NCBI GenBank assembly: GCA_026388765.1
Contig: JAPLJC010000121.1
Coordinates: forward strand, 1 to 48,180
Direction: 5' to 3'
DNA length: 48,180 nucleotides
From: Deltaproteobacteria bacterium
Lineage (GTDB): Bacteria > Desulfobacterota > Desulfobaccia > Desulfobaccales > 0-14-0-80-60-11
Below the pieces are notes generated by a model. The model was not told the DNA's origin. It did no database searches and was given only the letters and a program-made list of their open reading frames with translations. Made by a program: the position numbers and the translations under genes. This document shows, one piece after another, positions 27,086-36,871 of the stretch. Numbering within the stretch: position 1 is the stretch's first letter; each line of letters starts with the position of its first letter.

Positions 27086-29479
27086 ATGAAGCCTCATCAT
27101 TTACTCGTTGCCGGCCTGACGGAAGGATCCCTAAGGAAAGCCCACCTCCCTCTCCGGCGCCGGGCCTGCCGCGACCTGGCCGTTATCCTGGTGATCTGCT
27201 GCCTTTTCCTGGCCTTACCCGCTGCCGCCGCAGCCGGTGACGCCGACTGGGACCACACCTTTAATTCCGGCCTCGTTGAGAAGATCTGCGTAATCCGGGG
27301 CAAAGTCGATTACACCGACGGCCGGTTTCTCCTCTATGGTTTCTTCTCTACCCTGAGCGCAGGTATCTGGCGCAATTCTATCGCCCGCCTGAATGCCGAC
27401 GGCACCCCGGATCCCTCCTTCAATGCCCCAGTCAATGGCGAGGTGCGCCGCGTCTATTTACTGGACAGCGGCCAGATTTTAATCGCCGGAAAATTCACCA
27501 TCGGCACTTTTATTAATTTCGCCCGCTTGAACGCCGACGGCTCGGTGGACACCTCCTTCCCCAAGGTCTTCAACTCTTCCGGGGCAGTAAATGATATCGC
27601 GGTGCAAGCGGACGGCAAGATCCTGCTGGGGGGCTATTCCATGGCCGTCCCGGGAAGCACCGCCAACACCTTTCATCTGCTCCGTTTGAACAGCGACGGC
27701 ACCCTGGATGACAGCTATCCCCGGCGCTCGGCTCCCGGAGGCTACGTCTCTTCCGTCGGAATACTCAGCGGCGACGCGGCGCGCCTCTTCGGGACCCTGC
27801 CCCGCGCCGGTACCGCGCACGTGGATTACCAGCTGGACCTGGCCAGCACCGGTGTGGTGCAGACACACCTCGGGGATGAGACGGTGGACGGCCCCATCCT
27901 GAGCATGGGCCAGCAGAGCAACGGCCAGTGGCTGATCTCCGGGCAGTTCCAGCATGTCTTGGGCGTGGCCAGGAGCCGCGTCGCCCGCTTCAACCTGGAT
28001 ATGACCCTGGACCCTAACTTTAATATCGGCGCCGGCGCCAACGCTTCGGTGTCGCAACTCACGGTCCAGGCGGACGACAAGATTGTCCTGGCTGGCAATT
28101 TTGATGCTTTTAACGGCACTGCCTGCGGCTATCTGGTGCGTCTCAATACCGACGGCTCGGTGGACTCCACCTTCGCCACCGGGACCGGGGCCGATTACCG
28201 CATTGTGCGCCTGACCGCCGGCGGCAGCGGTTGGCTGATCTACGGATATTTCCGCAATTATAACGGCTCTTCCCGGTACGGTATTGCCAGCCTGGACGCC
28301 AACGGCGGCCTGACCGGTAGCAACGTGTATGTCTTTAGTTACTATCTTGGGACGGTCTATGCCCTGGCGGCCCAAAACGACGGCAAGATCCTGGTGGGCG
28401 GCGACTTTACCGGAGTGAGCGCCAAGTACCGGGGCGGCATTGCCCGGCTCAACCCTGACGGCAGCCTGGACACCTCGTTCAAAGGCGGGCTGGACGGCTA
28501 CGTGGAAAGCATCGCCATCCAGGACGACGGCAAAATCCTGCTGGCCGGCAACTTCGGCGCGGCCCAAGATTACGCCCGCACCAGCCTGGCCCGGCTGAAC
28601 GCTGACGGCTCCTTGGATACCACTTTTAACCCTCTGGTGGTAAAAGGGGACGGGTCCGTCAGCGACCTGCGCCAGGTCGTGCGCTTGTCAGGCGGGCAGC
28701 CCGTGGTCGCCGGGGATTTCGCCCAGGTCTGCGGCGCTAACCGCACCATAGTGGTCCGCCTGAACGGGGACGGTTCCCTGGACGCCGCCTTCAACGCCCA
28801 GCTCAACGCCACCGGGGTCAGCAATATCATGGGCTACCGGGTGGCGATGGCGGGCGGCAATTATGTGGTGTATGGCTCATTGTTACTGAACGGCACCTCC
28901 CGGGGGTTCTTGACCCGCTTCACCAACACCGGCGCCCTGGACACCACCTTTGGCCCCACCGCCCCGCCCACCCCGGTGGCCAATGTTATTATTCTGGACA
29001 GCGGCTCTAGTCCGACCCCGGCGGCCGACATGTTCCTCCAGAACGACGGCAAGATCGTGGTGGGCGGCAGCTTTTCCCATATTATTGACAGCTCCGGCAG
29101 CCCTCCCGCCAGATGGTCCATCGTCCGGTTCTCGGGCAGCGGCTTCCTGGATGACACCTTTTTTTACCATGGCTCATCCAATACCATCAACGCCATGGCC
29201 TTGCAGTTTAACGGCAAGATCCTTGTCGGCTCGGGGTCTCTGTTCCGTCTGTACCCCGACGGCAACCTGGACACCGCTCCATTCATGGCGGGACCGGTCT
29301 TCGCCATATTGCGCCAGGCCAGCGGCAAGAATATATTCGCCGGGAATCTCAAATATTACTTCTCCAGTCTCCAACAGAGTATCCCCCGCATCGGCACCCC
29401 GCCCCTTCCTAATGCGGGCGTGGCGGCGGGTATGCTGGGTCCTCTTTTGGAGGATAAGCCATATCCGTGGCCCTTTTAG
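27086..29479 (+). CDS. Secreted delta-60 repeat (beta-propeller-like) protein
   Basis: Signal peptide; many copies of (I/L)ARLNADGSLDTTF...QxDGKILLAGNF units. Upstream start at 27047 also possible. Confidence 0.85.
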   Translation: MKPHHLLVAGLTEGSLRKAHLPLRRRACRDLAVILVICCLFLALPAAAAAGDADWDHTFNSGLVEKICVIRGKVDYTDGRFLLYGFFSTLSAGIWRNSIARLNADGTPDPSFNAPVNGEVRRVYLLDSGQILIAGKFTIGTFINFARLNADGSVDTSFPKVFNSSGAVNDIAVQADGKILLGGYSMAVPGSTANTFHLLRLNSDGTLDDSYPRRSAPGGYVSSVGILSGDAARLFGTLPRAGTAHVDYQLDLASTGVVQTHLGDETVDGPILSMGQQSNGQWLISGQFQHVLGVARSRVARFNLDMTLDPNFNIGAGANASVSQLTVQADDKIVLAGNFDAFNGTACGYLVRLNTDGSVDSTFATGTGADYRIVRLTAGGSGWLIYGYFRNYNGSSRYGIASLDANGGLTGSNVYVFSYYLGTVYALAAQNDGKILVGGDFTGVSAKYRGGIARLNPDGSLDTSFKGGLDGYVESIAIQDDGKILLAGNFGAAQDYARTSLARLNADGSLDTTFNPLVVKGDGSVSDLRQVVRLSGGQPVVAGDFAQVCGANRTIVVRLNGDGSLDAAFNAQLNATGVSNIMGYRVAMAGGNYVVYGSLLLNGTSRGFLTRFTNTGALDTTFGPTAPPTPVANVIILDSGSSPTPAADMFLQNDGKIVVGGSFSHIIDSSGSPPARWSIVRFSGSGFLDDTFFYHGSSNTINAMALQFNGKILVGSGSLFRLYPDGNLDTAPFMAGPVFAILRQASGKNIFAGNLKYYFSSLQQSIPRIGTPPLPNAGVAAGMLGPLLEDKPYPWPF

Positions 29480-29591
29480 CTATCACCAGGGCCCGACCAT
29501 CGTGGAAATAGTCCATAGCCGGTTATTGATCCCTGCTTCCACCGCTGGCATTACCCGCAGCATCTGGTGAATCCGCACAGAGTTGGAAGCC

Positions 29592-29630
29592 AAAAAAAGA
29601 AAGGGCGGGAAACCCCGCCCTTCTATTTTT
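29592..29630 (-). terminator. Rho-independent terminator of dnaK (possibly bidirectional)
   Basis: aaagggcgggaaaccccgcccttctattttt hairpin flanked by A and T runs. Confidence 0.8.
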
Positions 29631-29657
29631 ATATAATTAAAACTGAACCAACCAGTC

Positions 29658-31574
29658 TTACTTAACTTCCTCGAACTCCGCCTCCACCACCTCTTCTTCG
29701 GGCTTTTTGGGCTTCTCTTCGTGGCCCGGGCCCGGGCCCGCCGCCCCGGCCCCGGGGCCGCCGGCCGCGCCGGTCTTGGCGTACATCTGCTCCGCCAGCT
29801 TGTGGGAGGCCTTCATCAGCTCATCCGTATGCTGCTTGATGACGGCGACGTCGGTGCCTTCGATGGCGGTCTTCAGAGGCGTGATTTTGGCCTCGATGTC
29901 CGCCTTGGTGGCCTCGTCCACCTTGTCCCCCAGGTCCGCCAGGGTCTTCTGGGTGGTGTAGATCAGGGAGTCGGCCTGGTTGCGGGCCTCGGCCAGCTCC
30001 TTCTTGCGATGGTCTTCCTCGGCGTGGAGTTGGGCCTCTTTCACCAGGTTGTCGATCTCATCCTTGTTGAGACCGCTGGGAGCGGTGATGCGGATGGACT
30101 GCTCCTGCCCGGTGCCCAGATCCTTGGCGGCCACGTGGACGATGCCGTTGGCGTCGATGTCGAAAGACACCTCGACCTGAGGGATGCCGCGGGGGGCCGG
30201 CGGGATGCCGAAGAGCTCGAAGCGCCCCAGGGTCTTGTTGCCATCGGCCATCTCCCGCTCGCCCTGGAGCACGTGGATGGTCACCGCGGTCTGGTTGTCG
30301 GCCGCGGTGGAGAATACCTGGCTCTTGCGGGTGGGGATGGTGGTGTTGCGCTCGATGATCTTGGTGAAGACCCCGCCCAGGGTTTCGATGCCCAGGGACA
30401 GGGGGGTGACGTCCAGCAGCAGGATGTCCTTGACCTCGCCCTTAAGCACCCCGGCCTGGATGGCGGCGCCCACGGCCACCACTTCGTCGGGATTGACCCC
30501 CTTATGGGGCTCCTTGTCGAAGATCTGCCGGACCTTCTCCTGCACCCGGGGCATACGGGTCATGCCGCCCACCAGGATGACTTCGTCGATATCCTTGGTG
30601 GTGGCCTTGGCGTCCCGCAGGGCACTGAGGCAGGGGCCTTCGCAGCGGTCGATGAGCTCCGCCACCAGGGACTCCATCTTGGCCCGGGTCAGTTTGATCA
30701 GCAGGTGCTTGGGGCCGGAGGCGTCGGCGGTGATAAAGGGCAGGTTGACGTCGGTCTCCAGGGCGGTGGAGAGCTCGCACTTGGCCTTCTCCCCGGCTTC
30801 CTTCAGGCGCTGCAAGGCCATGCGGTCCTTCCTCAGGTCGATGCCCTGCTCCCGGAGGAACTCGTCGGCCAGGAAATCCATCAGGCGCTGATCGAAGTCG
30901 TCGCCCCCCAGGTGCGTGTCGCCGTTAGTCGATTTTACTTCAAAGACCCCTTCGCCCAGCTCCAGGATGGAGATGTCGAAGGTGCCGCCACCCAGGTCGA
31001 AGACCGCCACCCGTTCTTCCTTCTTCTTCTCCAGGCCGTAGGCCATGGAGGCGGCGGTGGGTTCGTTGATGATCCTGAGGACGTTCAAGCCGGCGATGGT
31101 TCCCGCGTCTTTGGTGGCCTGGCGCTGGGCGTCGTTGAAATAGGCCGGCACGGTGATCACCGCCTCGGTCACCTTCTCACCCAGATACTCCTCCGCGGTC
31201 TGCTTCATCTTGGTGAGAATCATGGCCGAGATTTCGGCGGGCGAGTAAGTGCGGCCCCGGATTTCCACGTGAGCGTCACCGTTGGCGGCCTGGACGATCT
31301 TGTAGGGCAGGATCTTGGTATCCCGCTGCACTTCCGGATCGCTGTATTTGCGGCCGATGAGGCGTTTGATGGAAAAGACGGTGTTCAAAGGATTGGTGAT
31401 GGCCTGGCGTTTGGCGATCTGGCCCACCAGGCGTTCCCCGGTCTCGGTAAAGGCCACCACCGAGGGGGTGGTGCGAGCTCCTTCAACATTGGCGATGACC
31501 TTAGGCTCTCCACCTTCCATAATGGCAACACATGAGTTGGTGGTGCCTAAATCAATGCCTATGAGTTTTGACAT
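29658..31574 (-). CDS. dnaK: Molecular chaperone DnaK (Hsp70)
   Basis: [55 protein letters not shown]-terminal [13 protein letters not shown]. Confidence 0.98.
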   Translation of the reverse strand: MSKLIGIDLGTTNSCVAIMEGGEPKVIANVEGARTTPSVVAFTETGERLVGQIAKRQAITNPLNTVFSIKRLIGRKYSDPEVQRDTKILPYKIVQAANGDAHVEIRGRTYSPAEISAMILTKMKQTAEEYLGEKVTEAVITVPAYFNDAQRQATKDAGTIAGLNVLRIINEPTAASMAYGLEKKKEERVAVFDLGGGTFDISILELGEGVFEVKSTNGDTHLGGDDFDQRLMDFLADEFLREQGIDLRKDRMALQRLKEAGEKAKCELSTALETDVNLPFITADASGPKHLLIKLTRAKMESLVAELIDRCEGPCLSALRDAKATTKDIDEVILVGGMTRMPRVQEKVRQIFDKEPHKGVNPDEVVAVGAAIQAGVLKGEVKDILLLDVTPLSLGIETLGGVFTKIIERNTTIPTRKSQVFSTAADNQTAVTIHVLQGEREMADGNKTLGRFELFGIPPAPRGIPQVEVSFDIDANGIVHVAAKDLGTGQEQSIRITAPSGLNKDEIDNLVKEAQLHAEEDHRKKELAEARNQADSLIYTTQKTLADLGDKVDEATKADIEAKITPLKTAIEGTDVAVIKQHTDELMKASHKLAEQMYAKTGAAGGPGAGAAGPGPGHEEKPKKPEEEVVEAEFEEVK

Positions 31575-32189
31575 TTAACTTTCCTCCTGAGTAGTCGAAT
31601 CGTCTTGACTTGCTGTTTCTTGGGTATTGCGAGCCACTACCACCATGGCCGGCCGTAGCAGCCGGTTCTGGAGCAGGTAGCCTTTTTGCATTTCCTTGAG
31701 CACGGTGCAATCTGGGACTTCCGGCGCCATTTCCTGCAGCACCGCGTTGTGAAAATTCGGGTCGAATTGTTGACCCACCGCCACGATGGGGGTTACCCCA
31801 AACCGGGCCAAGGCCTTCAAGAAGCCCTGGTGCACCAGGTCAATCCCTTCCAGGAAGGGGGCCGCGGTTCCCGCTTGACGGCCGTGGTCCAGAGCCAGCT
31901 CCAGGTTGTCCACCACCGGCAGCAGCTCTTTGATCAGGTTTTCGTTGGCAAATTGCAACAGATCGGCCTTCTCTCGCTCCAACCGCTTCTTCAAGTTTTC
32001 CATTTCCGCGGCGAGCCTCAGGGCGCGATCGTAATTCTCCTGGGCTTCTTTGGTCTTCTCTGCCAACTGTTGCTGCAATTGAGCCATATCGGCCGGCAGC
32101 CGCGGGGCTGCGGCGGCTTCGGGCGCTAGGGGATCCTCCGGGCCGGCGGCCTTCGGTTGCTCCACTTTATGGTGTCTGGCTGAAGTCAT
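31575..32189 (-). CDS. grpE: Nucleotide exchange factor GrpE
   Basis: RLAAEMENLKKRLEREKADLLQFANENLIKELLPVVDNLELAL; VGQQFDPNFHNAV; between hrcA and dnaK. Confidence 0.95.
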   Translation of the reverse strand: MTSARHHKVEQPKAAGPEDPLAPEAAAAPRLPADMAQLQQQLAEKTKEAQENYDRALRLAAEMENLKKRLEREKADLLQFANENLIKELLPVVDNLELALDHGRQAGTAAPFLEGIDLVHQGFLKALARFGVTPIVAVGQQFDPNFHNAVLQEMAPEVPDCTVLKEMQKGYLLQNRLLRPAMVVVARNTQETASQDDSTTQEES

Positions 32190-32269
32190 AAATCCATGTC
32201 TCCTTCAACTTCCCCCAAAACCGAGACCCCAGACGAGGTCGGCAATTTTTCTCAAGCGGGGCGCGGGCC

Positions 32270-33340
32270 TCAACTCTGCCGCTGATTGAGCAGGTTGGTG
32301 ACCATGGCGGCAGTATAGCGCACGATGGGAACCAGCCGGGCATAATCCATGCGCATGGGGCCGATGATCCCCAGGCAACCCAAGGGAGAGTGCAAGGCGC
32401 CGTAAGACGAGGCCACCAGGGAAAGCTGCATTTCGGGAAAGTGTTCGCTCGGGCTGATGATGATCTGCACTCCCTGGGCCGCCAGGGTTCGATCCAGCAG
32501 GGTGATCAGCCGGTGTTTCTCTTCAAAGGCCTGGAACATAGTGCGCATCTTGGCCACGTCCTCGGCAAATTCCCGGTAGTCCAGGATCTGGCTGGTGCCC
32601 TCGATGTAGAGCTCTTCTTCCTCGTCCCGCTCGTCGCTCTGGAGCGCCTGACGGCTGAGACTCAAGGCCTGGGAAATCATCTGATCAAAAAGGTTCTTTT
32701 CTTCCTCCATCTGGGCCAGGATCTTCTGCCGGCTCTCCCCCAGGGTGAGGTTCTGGCATAGCTCATTGAGATAGTGGCTGAACCGGTCCAGCAGGTCCTG
32801 GGAATAGCGCGCATCACCCCGCACGAACCGGGTCTGCACCTGGTCATCCTGGGAGACCAGGATCGTCAGGATCCCGTCGCTGCTCAGGCCGATGAACTGG
32901 ACGTGTTTCAGCCGCATCCCCTGGGGCCTGGGGGCCAAGACCAGGGCCGGATGGCCGCTCACCGCGGAGAGCACCCGGGAAGCCTGGCGGAACAGGTCCT
33001 GGGGTTCGCTGGAGGATGGCGAGAAAGCCGCCTGAATCTTCTGCTGCACCGATGCCCCTAACTCCTGGACGGGCAGGATGTGGTCCACATAATAGCGGAA
33101 CCCCTTGGGGGTGGGTAATCTCCCGGCGGAGGTGTGCGGCTGTTGCACGTAACCCCGCTCCTCCAGGTCCATCATCAGGTTGCGGATGCTGGCCGAAGAG
33201 AGGTTGAGGCCGGAAATCTTGGCCACCATCCGGGAACCCACCGGCTCGCCGGTGACAATATACTGGGCCACCACGGTTTTCAATACCCGGGTGTCGCGCT
33301 CGCCTAAGAGTTCCATTACCAATTCCATGGCCATTACCAA
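32270..33340 (-). CDS. hrcA: Heat-inducible transcription repressor HrcA
   Basis: LKTVVAQYIVTGEPVGSRMVAKISGLNLSSASIRNLMMDLEERGYVQQPHTSAGRLPTPKGFRYYVD. Confidence 0.95.
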   Translation of the reverse strand: MVMAMELVMELLGERDTRVLKTVVAQYIVTGEPVGSRMVAKISGLNLSSASIRNLMMDLEERGYVQQPHTSAGRLPTPKGFRYYVDHILPVQELGASVQQKIQAAFSPSSSEPQDLFRQASRVLSAVSGHPALVLAPRPQGMRLKHVQFIGLSSDGILTILVSQDDQVQTRFVRGDARYSQDLLDRFSHYLNELCQNLTLGESRQKILAQMEEEKNLFDQMISQALSLSRQALQSDERDEEEELYIEGTSQILDYREFAEDVAKMRTMFQAFEEKHRLITLLDRTLAAQGVQIIISPSEHFPEMQLSLVASSYGALHSPLGCLGIIGPMRMDYARLVPIVRYTAAMVTNLLNQRQS

Positions 33341-33398
33341 ATATGAAAGTTAATAATCTAACCTGGATTTGTCAAGAGTATAAGGCATTTTTGCCCAA

Positions 33399-33425
33399 AT
33401 AGCAACACCTTGGCGAGAGTGCTAA
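33399..33425 (-). promoter_or_regulatory. CIRCE-like element upstream of hrcA
   Basis: Right half gagtgctaa perfect; left half atagcaaca degenerate at the expected 9-nt spacing; 59 bp upstream of the hrcA ORF. Confidence 0.45.
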
Positions 33426-33603
33426 TAACTCTGAGACGCCAACCCATTTTGATATCACTTTGCTCAAGGGTTATTTTAGCTGGCCTGCAAAATTCTTCCC
33501 TCTCCCCTCGGGGGAGAGGGTCAGGTTGCGGGGGGCGAATGTAGCCGCAGGCTTTAGCCTGCCTTGTTCATATTCACAAGGCAACTTCACCTATCAGGCA
33601 TTC

Positions 33604-33906
33604 TCAAGCCGCGGTCTCCACTGGCTTAATCTTTAGATATTCCTCACCATGAATCTGCAAGGTGTCCCATAAGTCGAGGTCGGTTTGCAGGCCGAGCCAG
33701 AACTCCGGGGTGGTCTCGAAAAGCCTCGCCAGGCGAAAGGCGGTGTCAGGGGTGATCCCCCGCTTGCCGCGCAAGATCTCGCTCAAACGCACGCGAGTGA
33801 TCCCCAGGGCCGCTGCCAGCGCTTTCTGGCTGAGCCCCAAAGGCTCTAAGAATTCATGCCGCAGGATTTCTCCCGGCGGGGTGGGACGCCGATTCCGGGG
33901 TAGCAT
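33604..33906 (-). CDS. higA: HigA-family antitoxin, XRE-type HTH
   Basis: PPGEILRHEFLEPLGLSQKALAAALGITRVRLSEILRGKRGITPDTAFRLARLFETTPEFWLGLQTDLDL. Confidence 0.93.
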   Translation of the reverse strand: MLPRNRRPTPPGEILRHEFLEPLGLSQKALAAALGITRVRLSEILRGKRGITPDTAFRLARLFETTPEFWLGLQTDLDLWDTLQIHGEEYLKIKPVETAA

Positions 33907-33920
33907 GTTTTCTCCTCAAT

Positions 33921-34202
33921 CTAATGATATTGCACCAGTTCCAGATCAAAAACTTTGCCGTCTGCAAAACTAAAACATAATCTCCAGGCTCCGCTGACTG
34001 CAATGGCCCATTGTCCCTCCCGGTCGCCATGCAAAGCATGAAGGTGGTTGGAGGGGGGCGCTTTTAAGTCTTTGAGGGCCTCGGCCCGATTAACCATATC
34101 CATCTTCCGCAGCAGGCGGGCTTCAAGCTCCGAAGGCACCCGCTTATGCTTGCCATTGTGCCAGAACTCTTCTAACCATGGCTGGGAGAAAGTTTTGATC
34201 AT
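33921..34202 (-). CDS. higB: HigB-like toxin, RelE/ParE superfamily
   Basis: MIKTFSQPWLEEFWHNG...LRKMDMVNRAEALKDLKAPPSNHLHALHGDREGQWAIAVSGAWRLCFSF. Confidence 0.92.
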   Translation of the reverse strand: MIKTFSQPWLEEFWHNGKHKRVPSELEARLLRKMDMVNRAEALKDLKAPPSNHLHALHGDREGQWAIAVSGAWRLCFSFADGKVFDLELVQYH

Positions 34203-34205
34203 ATT

Positions 34206-34222
34206 GTAACGATTATCGTTAC
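34206..34222. promoter_or_regulatory. Perfect palindromic operator candidate for HigA
   Basis: gtaacgat-t-atcgttac immediately upstream of higB, inside the spacer of a TTGCAA-N17-TACAAT promoter-like sequence. Confidence 0.6.
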
Positions 34223-34298
34223 TCGTTGCAAGATTTTCCGTAGGGGGCGGCCTACGCATCGCCTCATCATTTTGCCGGCTGGCCCCCGCCCCGGGAAT

Positions 34299-35471
34299 TT
34301 ACCGGGGATATCGGATCGCCAGGCTGAGGCCAAGTCCGATTACGGGCAGAATCATGATGGCTTTCAAAGCCATGGGAATGCCGAAGCTATCGGCGACTAC
34401 TCCCAGCAGGGTGACGCCCAGGCCGCCGACCCCGATGGCAAATCCTACCATGAGACCGGAGGCGATACCCAGGTTTCTTGGCAAGAGCCTCTGGGCCATG
34501 ACGATGGTGACGGTAAAGGATGAGATGAGAGCCATGCCGACCACGGCGAGCACCACGAACAACCAGGGTCCCCGGACTGCCAGGATCAACGGGGTCAAGA
34601 CGCTGGCCGCCACCAGGGAACAAACCAGAAAGGGCTTGTGGCCAAAACGGTCGGCCAGGATGGAACCGATGATGGTCCCGGCCACGCCCCCGAGAAGAAA
34701 GGTGGAGACCAGTTTCCCGGAGTACATGGGGTCCCCTTTAAGATAATCGATGTAATAAAACGGGATAAAAGTCATGAGCCCCATTTGGGTCCACGACCTC
34801 GTGACCACCGTGGCGATGGTCAAAAAGAGCGGCAGATAGGCATTGCGGCCGGCCGCGGCCGCCTCTTCCCGGGCCTGGGGCCGCTCCCGGTGGGCGCGCT
34901 GGATGGCAGTCCATTGAAACCGGAACAACGCCAAAAACAAGAGGGAGAAGATCACCATGACCGGCAAAACTTCGAAGCCGAGTTGGGTCACGATGGTAAT
35001 GGCGATCATCGGCCCCAGGGCAAAGCCCAGGTTCCCCCCGACGGAGAAGACCGACATCCCGGTGGCCAGGTTTTTGCCGGTGAAATAGTGCGCCGTTTTA
35101 TAACCTTCCGGATGATAGGCCGCCACCCCGAGCCCGCTGATCATTACCAGCATGAGCACGAAGCCGTAACGGTTCGGGGCGGACAACAGCGACAGGCCTA
35201 CCCCGGCGGCGAGGCAGCCCAGGGGCAGCAGGAGCACTTTCTCTCTCTTGTCGGAGAAATAGCCGAAAACCGGCTGCATGATGGACGAAGCAAAAGTGGC
35301 GGCCATCAGAATGGCCCCGGCCAGGGCATAAGACAGCGACAGCCTGGTCTTTAAGAAGGGCAGCAGGGCCGGCAGCGCCCCCTGATAGATATCGGTGACC
35401 AGGTGGCCGAAGGACAGCACCAGCAGAACCTTCAGGTTCATTTTCCGTTCGGGTAAGTCTAATATGGCCAT
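34299..35471 (-). CDS. MFS transporter, fosmidomycin-resistance (Fsr)-like
   Basis: LVLSFGHLVTDIYQGALPALLPFLKTRLSLSYALAGAILMAATFASSIMQPVFGYFSDK; 12-TM-like hydrophobicity. Confidence 0.85.
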   Translation of the reverse strand: MAILDLPERKMNLKVLLVLSFGHLVTDIYQGALPALLPFLKTRLSLSYALAGAILMAATFASSIMQPVFGYFSDKREKVLLLPLGCLAAGVGLSLLSAPNRYGFVLMLVMISGLGVAAYHPEGYKTAHYFTGKNLATGMSVFSVGGNLGFALGPMIAITIVTQLGFEVLPVMVIFSLLFLALFRFQWTAIQRAHRERPQAREEAAAAGRNAYLPLFLTIATVVTRSWTQMGLMTFIPFYYIDYLKGDPMYSGKLVSTFLLGGVAGTIIGSILADRFGHKPFLVCSLVAASVLTPLILAVRGPWLFVVLAVVGMALISSFTVTIVMAQRLLPRNLGIASGLMVGFAIGVGGLGVTLLGVVADSFGIPMALKAIMILPVIGLGLSLAIRYPR

Positions 35472-35562
35472 GATTTTGCGGAAGAGGTTCCTTCCTTAAA
35501 ATTGCGGTGCGGGCGGGACCCAAAGAGAAGAATGGTGCGTCGGACGCACCCTACGGAACCTT

Positions 35563-35778
35563 TTACCGAGTGCCTTCGAACCATAAGGCCAGGATTAAGA
35601 GACCGGAGGCGGTGATTAGAAAATATCCCCATATTTTCAAACTTCGGGACATCTTCTGGGCCGCGGCTTGACCATAGGATTTTTCCAGCTTGGCATAGTA
35701 TTGTTTGCTCCGGGAAAGGAAGAGACAAATGAGGCCGGCCGCCAGGGAAACCAGGGCGAAAATAAAATAATTCAGCAT
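35563..35778 (-). CDS. Small two-TM membrane protein
   Basis: MLNYFIFALVSLAAGLICLFLSRSKQYY...IWGYFLITASGLLILALWFEGTR. Confidence 0.6.
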   Translation of the reverse strand: MLNYFIFALVSLAAGLICLFLSRSKQYYAKLEKSYGQAAAQKMSRSLKIWGYFLITASGLLILALWFEGTR

Positions 35779-35966
35779 CAGTGGCTCCTTCTCTTGGTCC
35801 CAGGGAACTGATTCAGCCTGGAAAAGACTTATTGGCGGCAGCTTTCCGGCGCGTGGTCCCGAGGCGGCGGGCCAGAAGCCCGCCCTATCACTTTTCATCA
35901 CTATTGGCGCGGGGAACGCACCTTACGCTTTTCCCTCTTCGCCCTTTCCCCTTTTACCCCATCCTT

Positions 35967-36656
35967 TTATCCCTGGCAGCGATGCCGGATGCTTTCCCCC
36001 TCCACCATGAAGACCACCTGTTCGGCGATGTTGGTGGCGTGGTCGCCCACCCGCTCGAGGTTGCGCACGATGTTGATCTGGCTCAGCCCCGCCGGGATGG
36101 CAGTGGGGTCACCGGTCATCTCCACCAGCAAATTCTCGATGATGGCCCGGTCCAGGGCGTCCACTTCATCATCCTCTTGGCAGATTTCCCGGGCCAGGCG
36201 GGTATCCTGGGCGAGAAAGGCCTGCAAGCTCCGGCGGACCATTTGCCGGACGTCCTCAGCCATGCGGGGCAGGTCGAAATGGACCGGTTTGGCCGGTAGC
36301 TGCCGGAGATTCAGGACTTCTTCGGCGATGTTGGTGGCTGAGTCACCGATACGTTCCAACTCGGCGCTGATGTGATCCACCGCCATCAGCACCCTGAGAT
36401 CGATGGCCACCGGCTGGAACAAGGCGATCAGGCGCACGCATTCGCTGTCGATGGCCTCTTCCAGCTCGTTGACCGCCTTGTCCCCGGTGATGACCTGGCG
36501 GGCCAGATCCGGGTCCCGGTGCAACAGCGCGGTGATGCTGCGCTCGATGGCGCGCTCCGCCGCCTGGGCCAGCTCCAGCAGCCTGGCCTTCAGGTCTCCC
36601 AGTTCCCGGTGGAATTTGTCGCGGGCCGCCGGGGCGCCTTTGCTCTCTTCAGGCAT
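35967..36656 (-). CDS. phoU: Phosphate signalling complex protein PhoU
   Basis: FHRELGDLKARLLELAQAAERAIERSITALLHRDPDLARQVITGDKAVNELEEAIDSECVRLIALFQPVAIDLRVLMAVDHISAELERIGDSATNIAE. Confidence 0.95.
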   Translation of the reverse strand: MPEESKGAPAARDKFHRELGDLKARLLELAQAAERAIERSITALLHRDPDLARQVITGDKAVNELEEAIDSECVRLIALFQPVAIDLRVLMAVDHISAELERIGDSATNIAEEVLNLRQLPAKPVHFDLPRMAEDVRQMVRRSLQAFLAQDTRLAREICQEDDEVDALDRAIIENLLVEMTGDPTAIPAGLSQINIVRNLERVGDHATNIAEQVVFMVEGESIRHRCQG

Positions 36657-36871
36657 GGGGCACCTCAAATCCGAATGGAGTGCTAATACCTATAGCATTC
36701 TTTTAGAATTGATGGCCAAGTAAATTTTTTAATCATCCGACCGGTAACCGGCAAGGTTGAATCTGGAAATATTTTTATTTCACAATAAAAATACTTTTAA
36801 CATTTTTTGGCATTGTGCTAAGGTTTAGCCCCATAAGGGAGAGTTCAAATTCATAATTTCGGGGAATTAAC

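Noticed and set aside
29721-31535. 604-aa plus-strand ORF antisense to dnaK (also 14194-15816 antisense to mnmG, 11939-13150 antisense to hemA, 4691-5812 antisense to the GGDEF gene)
   Set aside because: Typical GC-rich antisense shadow ORFs: composition rich in Gly/His/Gln/Val with no domain motifs, fully overlapping strongly supported genes.
36800-36871. Possible sigma-54 promoter (tggcattgtgcta) upstream of barrel B
   Set aside because: Spacing between the GG and GC elements is 6 nt rather than the required 10.
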